The notes beneath the pieces are model-generated. The model had not been told where the DNA came from and did no database searches. It saw only the letters and a program-made list of their open reading frames with translations. Positions 35,503 through 43,271 of a DNA stretch of 64,000 nt are shown here, in pieces. Source of the stretch: EB88 sp965199135 (GTDB lineage: Bacteria; Acidobacteriota; Terriglobia; Terriglobales; Acidobacteriaceae); contig OZ240685.1 in the NCBI GenBank assembly GCA_965199135.1, positions 1,488,001-1,552,000 of the forward strand, read 5' to 3'. Positions within the stretch are counted from its first letter, which is position 1. The number at the start of each line of letters is the position of its first letter. Made by a program: the position numbers and the translations under genes.

Positions 35503-37224
35503 TTGCAAGTCTCAGGAGTCACAATGCTGGGTATCGCATCCACTAAGTCGGTGTCCGCACAAGTGACAAGTGCGACACATGGTCTCTCCATCGTTGCTTC
35601 TTCGAGCCTGCCATTCACGTCCTATGTGCCGATGGATCACTGGGCCTATGGTGCAATCGATCGTCTGCATGCGCTTGGCTTCGTTGATACTGCGTACTTG
35701 GGCATGAAGCCGTACACGCGAGCTTCTATCGAGCACATGCTGGAGGGTTCAGCGGACAGGATTACTGGCTCTTCGTCGGATGAGGCGAAGGGATTGTATC
35801 TAGCGCTTGTGGATGCGTTCGGCGAAGCGTGGGACGAGGATGAAAATCCAACGAGGCTGAGAGCTGTGCTGGAAAGTACGTACGCACGCTCCGAGGATAT
35901 TGCTGGCCTCTCGTTGCGAGACAGCTTTCACCTGGGCCAAACGGTGGCCTATGATTACGGGCGGCCGTACGAGCCGGGTTACAACCAGCTACTTGGTCTA
36001 AGCGGGGCAGCGTCGAAGGGGCGTTTCGCGCTGTACGTGCGCGGGGAGTACCAGCACGCGCCAAGCGCAGTGGGGTACAACGCGATTCTTGCCAACGAGC
36101 TAGCCACGCTTGATGAAACTCCCTACGCGACGAACCCGACACAGGCAACGATTCCGCTTGGGCCAATTGGATCGACGGATGATTTCCGGCTCCTCGAGGC
36201 AAACCTTTCCTTTGATGTGGCGCACCATGAAATCTCATTCGGCAAGATGGACCGCTGGCTCGGGCCGGCACAGGGTGGCAGCTTCGCACTCAGCACAAAT
36301 GCCGAAAACATCTACGCCTTTCAGATCGACAGAGTGGAGCCACTTTCCATTCCCGTCTTATCAAAACTTATCGGCCCCGCGAGGTATGTCTTCCTGGTGG
36401 GGAGCCTTAAAGGTCACACAGATCCCAACGATCCGTGGATGCACATCGAGAAGATCAGCTTCAAGCCGACGCCAAATCTCGAGTTCGGGTTTGAAAGGTC
36501 AGTCATCTGGGGTGGCAAGGGCCACGTGCCGATCACCTTCGGGTCGTTCTGGAAAAGCGTAACGAGTCTGCAGAACGTACCTCCCGCCGAGAAATTCTCC
36601 CGCGGGGATCCGGGGGCACGCTTCTCGACGTTCGACTTTTCGTATCGACTTCCGTTTGTGCGGAACTGGCTGACGTTATACACGGATTCTCTTTCGCACG
36701 ATGATGTGAATCCTGTAAGTGCGCCACGCCGGGCGGGCTTACGACCTGGCTTGTACCTGGCGAGGGTGCCTGGACTGCCGAAGCTCGATTTTCGAGTAGA
36801 AGCAGCCACGACCGATCCGCCAACAAGCCGGAGCACTCGAGGCCAGTTCCTCTATGCCGAAGGTGTGCAGTTACAGGGCTACACGAACAAGGGCCTGATC
36901 ATGGGTGATGTCATCGGTCGCGAATCCAAGGGTGGTCAAGCTTGGCTCACGTGGCATCTCTCACCGCGGGAGCAGGTCGCCTTCGATTTTCGAACAGCCA
37001 AAGCAGCGAAGGACTTTATCGCGGGCGGCACCACCCAGAATGACTACCGCCTCTCTGGTGTGAAGCGGTTTGGCCAGGATTTTGAACTGAAGGCCTCGAT
37101 CCAGTACGAAGCATGGAAGGCCCCAATCTACGATGCTTCGCTGTTCCAATCAGCGCGCACCCACGGAAACACAACGAGCCTTGTGCAGTTCACCTGGTTC
37201 CCCAAGTCGGTATCAAGCCCCTAA
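35503..37224 (+). CDS. Wzi-family capsule assembly outer-membrane protein
   Basis: 573 residues from TTG 35503. The frame is open upstream to the previous gene without a standard start; in-frame upstream codons (RSRWLFLVL) look like a signal-peptide core, so the start is unsure. The mature part begins near SSSLPFTSYVPMDHWAYGAI, a Wzi hallmark, and continues as a long alternating beta-strand pattern (aromatic-rich, e.g. LFYAEGVQLQGYTNKG and FELKASIQYEAW) ending in a terminal VQFTWFP strand, as outer-membrane barrels do. Wzi anchors capsule or EPS on the cell surface. Part of the Wzz-Wzi-rfb run on the plus strand. Confidence 0.85.
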   Translation: MQVSGVTMLGIASTKSVSAQVTSATHGLSIVASSSLPFTSYVPMDHWAYGAIDRLHALGFVDTAYLGMKPYTRASIEHMLEGSADRITGSSSDEAKGLYLALVDAFGEAWDEDENPTRLRAVLESTYARSEDIAGLSLRDSFHLGQTVAYDYGRPYEPGYNQLLGLSGAASKGRFALYVRGEYQHAPSAVGYNAILANELATLDETPYATNPTQATIPLGPIGSTDDFRLLEANLSFDVAHHEISFGKMDRWLGPAQGGSFALSTNAENIYAFQIDRVEPLSIPVLSKLIGPARYVFLVGSLKGHTDPNDPWMHIEKISFKPTPNLEFGFERSVIWGGKGHVPITFGSFWKSVTSLQNVPPAEKFSRGDPGARFSTFDFSYRLPFVRNWLTLYTDSLSHDDVNPVSAPRRAGLRPGLYLARVPGLPKLDFRVEAATTDPPTSRSTRGQFLYAEGVQLQGYTNKGLIMGDVIGRESKGGQAWLTWHLSPREQVAFDFRTAKAAKDFIAGGTTQNDYRLSGVKRFGQDFELKASIQYEAWKAPIYDASLFQSARTHGNTTSLVQFTWFPKSVSSP

Positions 37225-37308
37225 GCAAGACTGTGGAGTTCGCAAATTCAGGAGAAGCGGCAAGGCCATAACAACTCGCAAGGTGAAAACACTGAGGGTA
37301 GAAGAAGC

Positions 37309-38406
37309 ATGAACCAAACTATTCTTGTTACGGGCGGCGCAGGCTTTATCGGCAGCAACTTTGTTCTTGACCTGGTGCTCAAGCGCGGCGGCAGAGTCGT
37401 CAATCTCGACAAGCTCACCTATGCGGGGAATCCTCTTACGCTGAGCAGCATCGAGGCACACCCAAGCTATACCTTTGTGCACGGGGATATCTGCGATAGT
37501 GCCCTGCTCGAGAGCCTTTTCGAGCGACATCAATTCGGGGCTGTCGTCCACTTCGCGGCGGAGAGTCATGTTGATCGATCGATCACAGGGCCGGGCGCTT
37601 TTCTCGAGACGAACATCCACGGCACTTTCCATCTGCTCGAAGCCGCGCGGAAGTTCCACGCTGGCTTGGCCGGGGCAGACAGAGAGGCGTTCCGCTTTCT
37701 TCACGTGTCGACCGATGAAGTTTTTGGAACGTTGAAGCCGGACGATCCTCCCTTCTCCGAAACAACGGCGTATGCCCCAAACAGCCCATATGCAGCATCC
37801 AAAGCGGCGAGCGATCACCTGGTTCGCGCCTGGCACCACACATACAAGCTGCCCACCTTGATCACCAACTGCTCTAACAATTATGGTCCGTACCAATTTC
37901 CTGAAAAGCTGATCCCCCTGATGATCACCCATGCTCTGGCGGGCAAGCCGCTGCCTGTATACGGCGACGGGAAGCAGGTGCGGGACTGGCTTTTCGTCGA
38001 TGATCATTGCTCGGCGATCCGCACCGTCTTGGCGACGGGTGTGCCAGGGGAGACGTACAACGTAGGTGGCGCCAACCAGCGAACGAATCTGGAAGTTGTA
38101 CAAACACTTTGTGAATTACTCGACATTCTGCGGCCCGAGTCGCCGCACCGCCCGCATGCGCAGTTGATCCATATGGTCGAGGACCGTCCCGGGCACGACC
38201 GGCGGTACGCGATTGATGCGGATCGCATCCGTCGCGATCTGGGATGGGCTCCGCAGGAGACGTTCGAGACAGGCTTTCGTAAGACGGTGGAGTGGTATCT
38301 CGCAAACAGCGCCTGGACGGAGAACGTGACGAGCGGCGCCTATCAAAACTGGTTGCACGAGAACTATGCGCATCGATCCAGCGCAGACAGTGTAGGAGTG
38401 TTATGA
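37309..38406 (+). CDS. rfbB: dTDP-glucose 4,6-dehydratase
   Basis: 365 residues. Extended SDR: TGGAGFIGSNFVLDLVLKRG for NAD, the catalytic YAASK (YAPNSPYAASKAAS) and the dTDP-glucose motif STDEVFGTLK. It converts dTDP-glucose to dTDP-4-keto-6-deoxyglucose, the second step of dTDP-L-rhamnose synthesis. ATG 37309 has no strong Shine-Dalgarno but is fixed by the conserved MNQTILVTGGAG start. Stop overlaps rfbA ATG (ATGA), so rfbB-rfbA-rfbD are translationally coupled. Confidence 0.96.
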   Translation: MNQTILVTGGAGFIGSNFVLDLVLKRGGRVVNLDKLTYAGNPLTLSSIEAHPSYTFVHGDICDSALLESLFERHQFGAVVHFAAESHVDRSITGPGAFLETNIHGTFHLLEAARKFHAGLAGADREAFRFLHVSTDEVFGTLKPDDPPFSETTAYAPNSPYAASKAASDHLVRAWHHTYKLPTLITNCSNNYGPYQFPEKLIPLMITHALAGKPLPVYGDGKQVRDWLFVDDHCSAIRTVLATGVPGETYNVGGANQRTNLEVVQTLCELLDILRPESPHRPHAQLIHMVEDRPGHDRRYAIDADRIRRDLGWAPQETFETGFRKTVEWYLANSAWTENVTSGAYQNWLHENYAHRSSADSVGVL

Positions 38407-39281
38407 AGGGCATCGTACTCGCTGGCGGCTCCGGAACGCGCCTCTACCCGGTAACTCGTGCTTTGTCGAAGCAGCTGCTCCCGGTATACGACAAGCCAAT
38501 GATTTACTACCCGCTATCGGTCCTGATGCTGGCGAATATTCGGGAGATCCTCATCATCTCGACGCCCGAAGATCTGGATCGCTTTCGACTCCTGCTGGGT
38601 GATGGATCGCAATGGGGCCTGCAGATCGAGTATGCCGTGCAGCCAAGGCCTGAAGGTTTGGCGCAGGCGTTCCTGCTCGGCAAGGAGTTTCTGGCAGGAG
38701 ACGGCTGCTGCCTGATCTTAGGGGACAACATCTTCTTCGGCCACAACCTGCCGCAGATCCTCGGGAATGCGGCAGCGCGGGGCGAAGGCGCATCGATCTT
38801 CGCGTACCAGGTAAGTGATCCGGAGCGGTATGGAGTGGTGGAATTCGATGCAGCCGGCAAAGTGATCTCGGTCGAAGAGAAGCCGCTGACGCCGAAGTCT
38901 AATTATGCGATCACCGGTGTCTACTTCTATGACAACAATATTGTCGAGGTCGCGGAGCAGATAAAGCCATCCGTGCGCGGAGAGCTTGAGATCACAGATG
39001 TGAACCGGATCTATATGGAGCGGGGCCAGCTGAATGTGGAGCTGCTGGGGCGTGGTTTTGCGTGGTTCGATACGGGCACGCATGACTCACTGCTCGACGC
39101 GGCCAATTACATCCACACGATTGAACAGCGGCAAGGTTTGAAGATCTCGTGTCCAGAAGAGATTGCTTATAGACTCGGCTGGATCAATGAGTCACAGCTG
39201 GAGGAGACAGTAAAGCGCATCGGCAAGAGTTCGTATGCGACGTACCTGCGAAGGCTCCTGCAGGAGGCACACGCCCGATGA
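38403..39281 (+). CDS. rfbA: Glucose-1-phosphate thymidylyltransferase
   Basis: 292 residues starting MKGIVLAGGSGTRLYPVTRA, the nucleotidyltransferase signature. YDKPMIYYPLSVLMLA and LGDNIFFGHNLPQ are the substrate motifs, and VEEKPLTPKSNYAITGVYFY is the RmlA signature. It makes dTDP-glucose from dTTP and glucose-1-phosphate, the first committed step of the rhamnose pathway. Overlaps rfbB by 4 bases and rfbD by 4 bases (ATGA). Confidence 0.97.
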   Translation: MKGIVLAGGSGTRLYPVTRALSKQLLPVYDKPMIYYPLSVLMLANIREILIISTPEDLDRFRLLLGDGSQWGLQIEYAVQPRPEGLAQAFLLGKEFLAGDGCCLILGDNIFFGHNLPQILGNAAARGEGASIFAYQVSDPERYGVVEFDAAGKVISVEEKPLTPKSNYAITGVYFYDNNIVEVAEQIKPSVRGELEITDVNRIYMERGQLNVELLGRGFAWFDTGTHDSLLDAANYIHTIEQRQGLKISCPEEIAYRLGWINESQLEETVKRIGKSSYATYLRRLLQEAHAR

Positions 39282-40225
39282 GAGATGCAGCAGGAGAGGT
39301 CCTCCTGTTAGGGTCGGGCGGCCAGGTAGGAACAGAGCTGCGCCAGCTTCTTGGTAGCACTCGTTCGCTGGTTTGCCCGCGTAGCAGTGAGCTGGATATG
39401 ACGAACGAACGGGACCTGCGAGAGATGATCCGCACGGTAAAGCCGCGTTGGATCCTGAATGCCGCTGCATACACCGCAGTGGATCGTGCAGAGTCAGAAC
39501 CGGAGCTTGCGGCGGCCGTCAACGACAAGGCTGTCCGGATTCTCGGGGAAGAGGCGGAACTGTTGAGCGCGGTCGTCGTTCACTTCTCTACGGATTATGT
39601 TTTTGATGGCGCTGCCTCGACCCCTCGCCGTGAAAGTGATGCGACTGGCCCTATCAATGTCTATGGGCAGAGCAAGCTTGCCGGCGAGCACTCACTCGTT
39701 CAAAGTGGCGCGACGCACTTCACCTTCCGCACCAGTTGGGTCTACAGCTCGCATGGCAAGAACTTCCTGACCACAATTCTCAACCTGGCCCGGACACGAC
39801 CGACCCTCAAGATTGTCTCTGACCAGATTGGAGCGCCTACCTATGCAGAGAATCTTGCGCGTCTGGTTGAACATACAATTGGAGCCACAGAGTCCAAGGC
39901 GTTCTCACAGCAACTTTCACTCTGCGAAGCAGCTTCATCGCTCAGCGGAACGTACCATGCCAGCGATGCGGGCTTCACCAATTGGTTTGCGTTTGCTGAC
40001 AGGTTTGTAAGTTTGGCGCGGGAAGTAGAACCTGGTGAGACGTGGGCGCAGCTGCAGCCGATTCCTACCGCAGAGTATCCAACGGCAGCCCGGCGTCCGG
40101 CCGACTCACGGTTGGACTGCACCCTGCTGGGGGAACGGCTTGGCTTCTACATGCCGCATTGGGAGGAGTCGCTCAAGGTTGCGATGACGCAGGTATTCGA
40201 GGGTAAATTTTCGAGTTCGATGTAA
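39278..40225 (+). CDS. rfbD: dTDP-4-dehydrorhamnose reductase
   Basis: 315 residues. NADPH motif LGSGGQVGTELRQLL, the STDYVFDGAA element, and the catalytic YGQSKLAGE (YxxxK) identify RmlD, which reduces dTDP-4-keto-L-rhamnose to dTDP-L-rhamnose. Slightly longer than the usual 290-300. It overlaps rfbA by 4 bases and is convergent with rfbC, leaving 22 bases between the stop codons. Confidence 0.95.
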   Translation: MRDAAGEVLLLGSGGQVGTELRQLLGSTRSLVCPRSSELDMTNERDLREMIRTVKPRWILNAAAYTAVDRAESEPELAAAVNDKAVRILGEEAELLSAVVVHFSTDYVFDGAASTPRRESDATGPINVYGQSKLAGEHSLVQSGATHFTFRTSWVYSSHGKNFLTTILNLARTRPTLKIVSDQIGAPTYAENLARLVEHTIGATESKAFSQQLSLCEAASSLSGTYHASDAGFTNWFAFADRFVSLAREVEPGETWAQLQPIPTAEYPTAARRPADSRLDCTLLGERLGFYMPHWEESLKVAMTQVFEGKFSSSM

Positions 40226-40247
40226 GTACGAACCTCGCCAGAGAAGA

Positions 40248-40826
40248 TCAGGATCGCCGAAAGGACCGCTGCAAGACTGGCGGTAACTCCGCATCTTCGA
40301 GCAGTGCGCCTCCATCATCTTTCCCTGAGATGATCGGCCCGGTCGTGAGTGTCTCCAGAGGCCATTCGATCGCAAGCCTAGGATCGTTCCAGCGAACGCA
40401 CCGCTCGGCAGAAGGCTTATAGAGGGCAGTGGTTTTGTAGAGTACCTCCGCGCCGTCTGACATAGCGAGAAAGCCGTGAGCGAAACCTTCCGGGAGCCAG
40501 AGCATGGTTCCCTCTTCGCTCTTCAGGGAGAAGCCCTGCCATTTGCCGAATGTATCCGAATCCTGTCGTAAGTCAACGGCCACATCCCAGATATGGCCGG
40601 AAAGCGCACGTACAAGCTTTCCTTGCTGCTGCTCTACCTGGTAGTGCAGGCCGCGCAAGACGCCATGCGTTGAGAAGCTTTGGTTGTCCTGGACGAAACG
40701 GGTCGGCAGCCCCGCTTTCTCGAAGACATCGCCATTAAAGAACTCAGCGAACCAGCCGCGGGAGTCGTTGTAGCGTTTCGGTTGGATCAGCTTTACGTCG
40801 GGTAGATGTGTATCGAATATCTGCAC
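40248..40826 (-). CDS. rfbC: dTDP-4-dehydrorhamnose 3,5-epimerase
   Basis: 192 residues. RmlC cupin fold: VKLIQPKRYNDSRGWFAEFF, the catalytic GVLRGLHYQ (His base), and the tight beta-barrel segments FGKWQGFSLKSEEGTMLWLP and EGFAHGFLAMSDGAEVLYK. It epimerises C3 and C5 of dTDP-4-keto-6-deoxyglucose. It is unusual only in lying on the opposite strand, downstream of rfbD, so it must have its own promoter in the gap before the MOSC gene. Confidence 0.95.
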   Translation of the reverse strand: MQIFDTHLPDVKLIQPKRYNDSRGWFAEFFNGDVFEKAGLPTRFVQDNQSFSTHGVLRGLHYQVEQQQGKLVRALSGHIWDVAVDLRQDSDTFGKWQGFSLKSEEGTMLWLPEGFAHGFLAMSDGAEVLYKTTALYKPSAERCVRWNDPRLAIEWPLETLTTGPIISGKDDGGALLEDAELPPVLQRSFRRS

Positions 40827-40995
40827 AACTTAATTAGATCAAAGGTCTGCGTCGGCAGGAGCAGCAAGTCAAAGAAATAGTTTGCAAAGTCGTGACTTAA
40901 GCACCGTGGTCATGATGGTGTGCTGTGTGGGGCAGGAATGTGTAGGTGGCTGAGTCTGCCAAGCGTCGTGTACTGTGGCCGCGGGGAGGTGGGGA

Positions 40996-41682
40996 GTGGG
41001 AGACGCTTGCATCGAGGCGCTTTTTGTCGGGGAGCCACGGGGGATCACGGACGCGCGCGGAACGTGGACCTCGTCGATTGGTCGCGAGCGCGTGCATGGG
41101 CCGGTCGGTGTGTTCTTTGCCGGGTTCGCCGGCGACAGGGTGACGCAACCGTACCATGGTGGGCGTGGCGCGGCGGTCTGCGTGCATCTTGCAGAACACT
41201 ACCTGTTCTGGAATGCGCGATTGCAGATGAACATGTCGGCTGGTGCTGTCGGCGAGAATGTGACCCTGAGCGGGATCGCTGAAGGGCGCATCTGTGTGGG
41301 TGACGAGGTGCGGCTCGGTACGGCGCTGGTCGAGGTAAGTGGTCCGCGGGTACCGTGTGCCAACCTGGCGCGACGGATCGGCCGCGCCGATTGGGTGAAG
41401 CAGACGATCCGCGAGAACAGGACAGGGTTGTATCTGCGGGTGCTCGAGGAGGGTCTCGTGCAGCAGGGTGACGCGTGGCTGCTGCAGGTGCGGAAGAACC
41501 ACAGCGGGTCCATCCCGGCGATCAATCGCTGCATGTTTCTCGACTTTGATCCTGAGTATGCCCGGAGCATGTTGGAGATGGTGGCGCTGGAGGCCTGGTG
41601 GAAAGAGCAGGCTCAGCAGAAGCTTGAGCAGCGAGAGAAGCACTGGACGTCGGCGATGAGGGAAGACCCGGCGGAAGAGTAG
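40996..41682 (+). CDS. MOSC-domain protein
   Basis: About 228 residues from GTG 40996, preceded by gggaggtgggga; a longer GTG start at 40975 is possible. Core: IEALFVGEPRGITDARGTW, then GVFFAGFAGDRVTQPYHGGR, AVCVHLAEHY and GAVGENVTLSG, EGRICVGDEVRLGTALVEVSGPRVPCANLARR; the conserved Cys of MOSC domains lies in VPCANL. MOSC proteins, including YiiM-like ones, bind molybdenum-type cofactor or transfer sulphur. Specific role unknown. Not linked by overlap to the rfb genes. Confidence 0.85.
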   Translation: MGDACIEALFVGEPRGITDARGTWTSSIGRERVHGPVGVFFAGFAGDRVTQPYHGGRGAAVCVHLAEHYLFWNARLQMNMSAGAVGENVTLSGIAEGRICVGDEVRLGTALVEVSGPRVPCANLARRIGRADWVKQTIRENRTGLYLRVLEEGLVQQGDAWLLQVRKNHSGSIPAINRCMFLDFDPEYARSMLEMVALEAWWKEQAQQKLEQREKHWTSAMREDPAEE

Positions 41683-42068
41683 CAGGCGCGTAGAGAAGTC
41701 TCTGATGGAGTTGGGGAAGGCATTCGTTTGCGATCAAGGCATGCCGTAAGCGACGGAGCACAGGAAGAAACTGCAGATGCTCTCCTGGGCAAAGCTCTAT
41801 GTCACGCCGGGCGGCATGCAGCGCGCGCTGGGAGTCATGGGTGAAGGGGCGCATTCTGTTGTGGGCCAACTACCCGCCTCAGCATGAGCCGGGGTGATGG
41901 GAGCTCATTGCGTCGAAGAGGCGCCCCTGTCCGTTGAGCAGAAAGCACCGTGTGCGCAGGGGAGTTTCGCGCGGCTTACTTGTTCGTTACGGAAACACTG
42001 AGCCCGGTAACTCGAAGTGAAACGGAGCTGCAACGCCCCGGTACAACCTCGTGGAAAGAGGGTAGGAT
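41683..42068. other. Gene-free interval before the secreted esterase
   Basis: About 386 bases without a supported gene. The frames crossing it are short or antisense continuations. The last 40 bases hold the ribosome binding site (gagggtagg) of the esterase. I see no hairpin or repeat. Confidence 0.45.
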
Positions 42069-43211
42069 GTGCCGATGAAGATGCAGGGGTGTTTGCTGGC
42101 GGTTGTCGGATTGTTTGTGGGGGCAACGGGTTGGGGTCAGGTGCCGATCGGGGCAGGGCAGGCTGTGCCGCACACGGTGGTGAACCCGGATCGCTCGATC
42201 ACCTTTCGACTCAATGCGCCTGCGGCAAAGCAGGTTACAGTATCGACCGACGCGTTGCTGACGCCTCTGACGCTCACGAAAGACGCGGACGGCGAATGGA
42301 GCGGGACTACGCCGGTGCTGCCGCCGGAGTACTACGGGTACACCTTTGTCGCCGACGGCGTGAAGATGCTCGACCCGTTGAATGGCTCGGTGCACCCGAA
42401 CTATCTCGATCTGTACAGCGATCTCCTGGTGCCGGGGCAGCCGGCCATGCCGTGGGAGTTGACCGACATTCCTCATGGCGATGTGGTGACGCATCGCTAT
42501 ACGACGGCGATCGGGCTGCACTATCCCGAGGGGCAGACCGCGTACGTCGTCTACACTCCCCCGGCGTATGACCCGCACCGCAAGGGTGGGTACCCGGTGC
42601 TGTACCTGCTGCATGGGTTTACAGATTCGGAGCATGGCTGGACGCAGACGGGCAAGGCCAACCTGATGCTCGACCGCATGATCGCGGAGGGGAAGATGGT
42701 GCCCACGATCGTGGTGATGCCTCGCGGGTATGGCGACCTCGACCTCGTGCTGAAGGGGCGCAATGGCGGGGTGCCGATGGACGGGCAGAATGTGAGCCTG
42801 TTCAGCCGCATGCTGACCGAGGAAGTGATCCCGCAGGTGGAGCGCACCTACGACGTCGCCCAGGGTCGTGAGAACCGCGCCATTGCAGGACTTTCGATGG
42901 GTGGGCTGGAAAGCGTGTCCATTGGCCTTGCGCACCCGGAGTTGTTTGCCTATGTGGTTGGGATGAGTTCGGCACTGGGCACTGCCGGCTACGACACGCG
43001 CTTCCCCGTGGACCCGGCGAAAGCAAAGCTTCGGCTGCTGTGGATCGGCTGTGGCACGGACGATCACCTGATCACGGCGAACCGGATGTTTGTTGCGTGG
43101 GCCAAGACGAAGGGGCTGCCGGTGGATGCGGTGGAGACGCCGGGGGCGCATACCTTCGTGGTGTGGCGGCGGGACCTGCTCGACGTGGCGCCGCTGCTGT
43201 TTCGCCCTTAG
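42069..43211 (+). CDS. Secreted CE1-like esterase with N-terminal immunoglobulin/CBM48-like domain
   Basis: 380 residues. GTG 42069 (or ATG 42075) starts a signal peptide MKMQGCLLAVVGLFVGATGW. Residues about 25-120 form a CBM48/E-set domain (SITFRLNAPAAKQVTVSTDA, EYYGYTFVADGVKMLDPLN). The alpha/beta-hydrolase follows: YPVLYLLHGFTDSEHGW, the nucleophile in GLSMGGLES (about Ser276), and the catalytic His in GAHTFVVWRRDLL (about 361). This combination is that of feruloyl/acetyl-xylan esterase-like CE1 enzymes acting on plant hemicellulose. It lies 60 bases ahead of the GH74 gene. Confidence 0.9.
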   Translation: MPMKMQGCLLAVVGLFVGATGWGQVPIGAGQAVPHTVVNPDRSITFRLNAPAAKQVTVSTDALLTPLTLTKDADGEWSGTTPVLPPEYYGYTFVADGVKMLDPLNGSVHPNYLDLYSDLLVPGQPAMPWELTDIPHGDVVTHRYTTAIGLHYPEGQTAYVVYTPPAYDPHRKGGYPVLYLLHGFTDSEHGWTQTGKANLMLDRMIAEGKMVPTIVVMPRGYGDLDLVLKGRNGGVPMDGQNVSLFSRMLTEEVIPQVERTYDVAQGRENRAIAGLSMGGLESVSIGLAHPELFAYVVGMSSALGTAGYDTRFPVDPAKAKLRLLWIGCGTDDHLITANRMFVAWAKTKGLPVDAVETPGAHTFVVWRRDLLDVAPLLFRP

Positions 43212-43271
43212 GTCATCGTGGCAGACCATGGCTGGTCGCGGTGAAGGGGGCGAAAGCGGTAGGCTCTTGGG

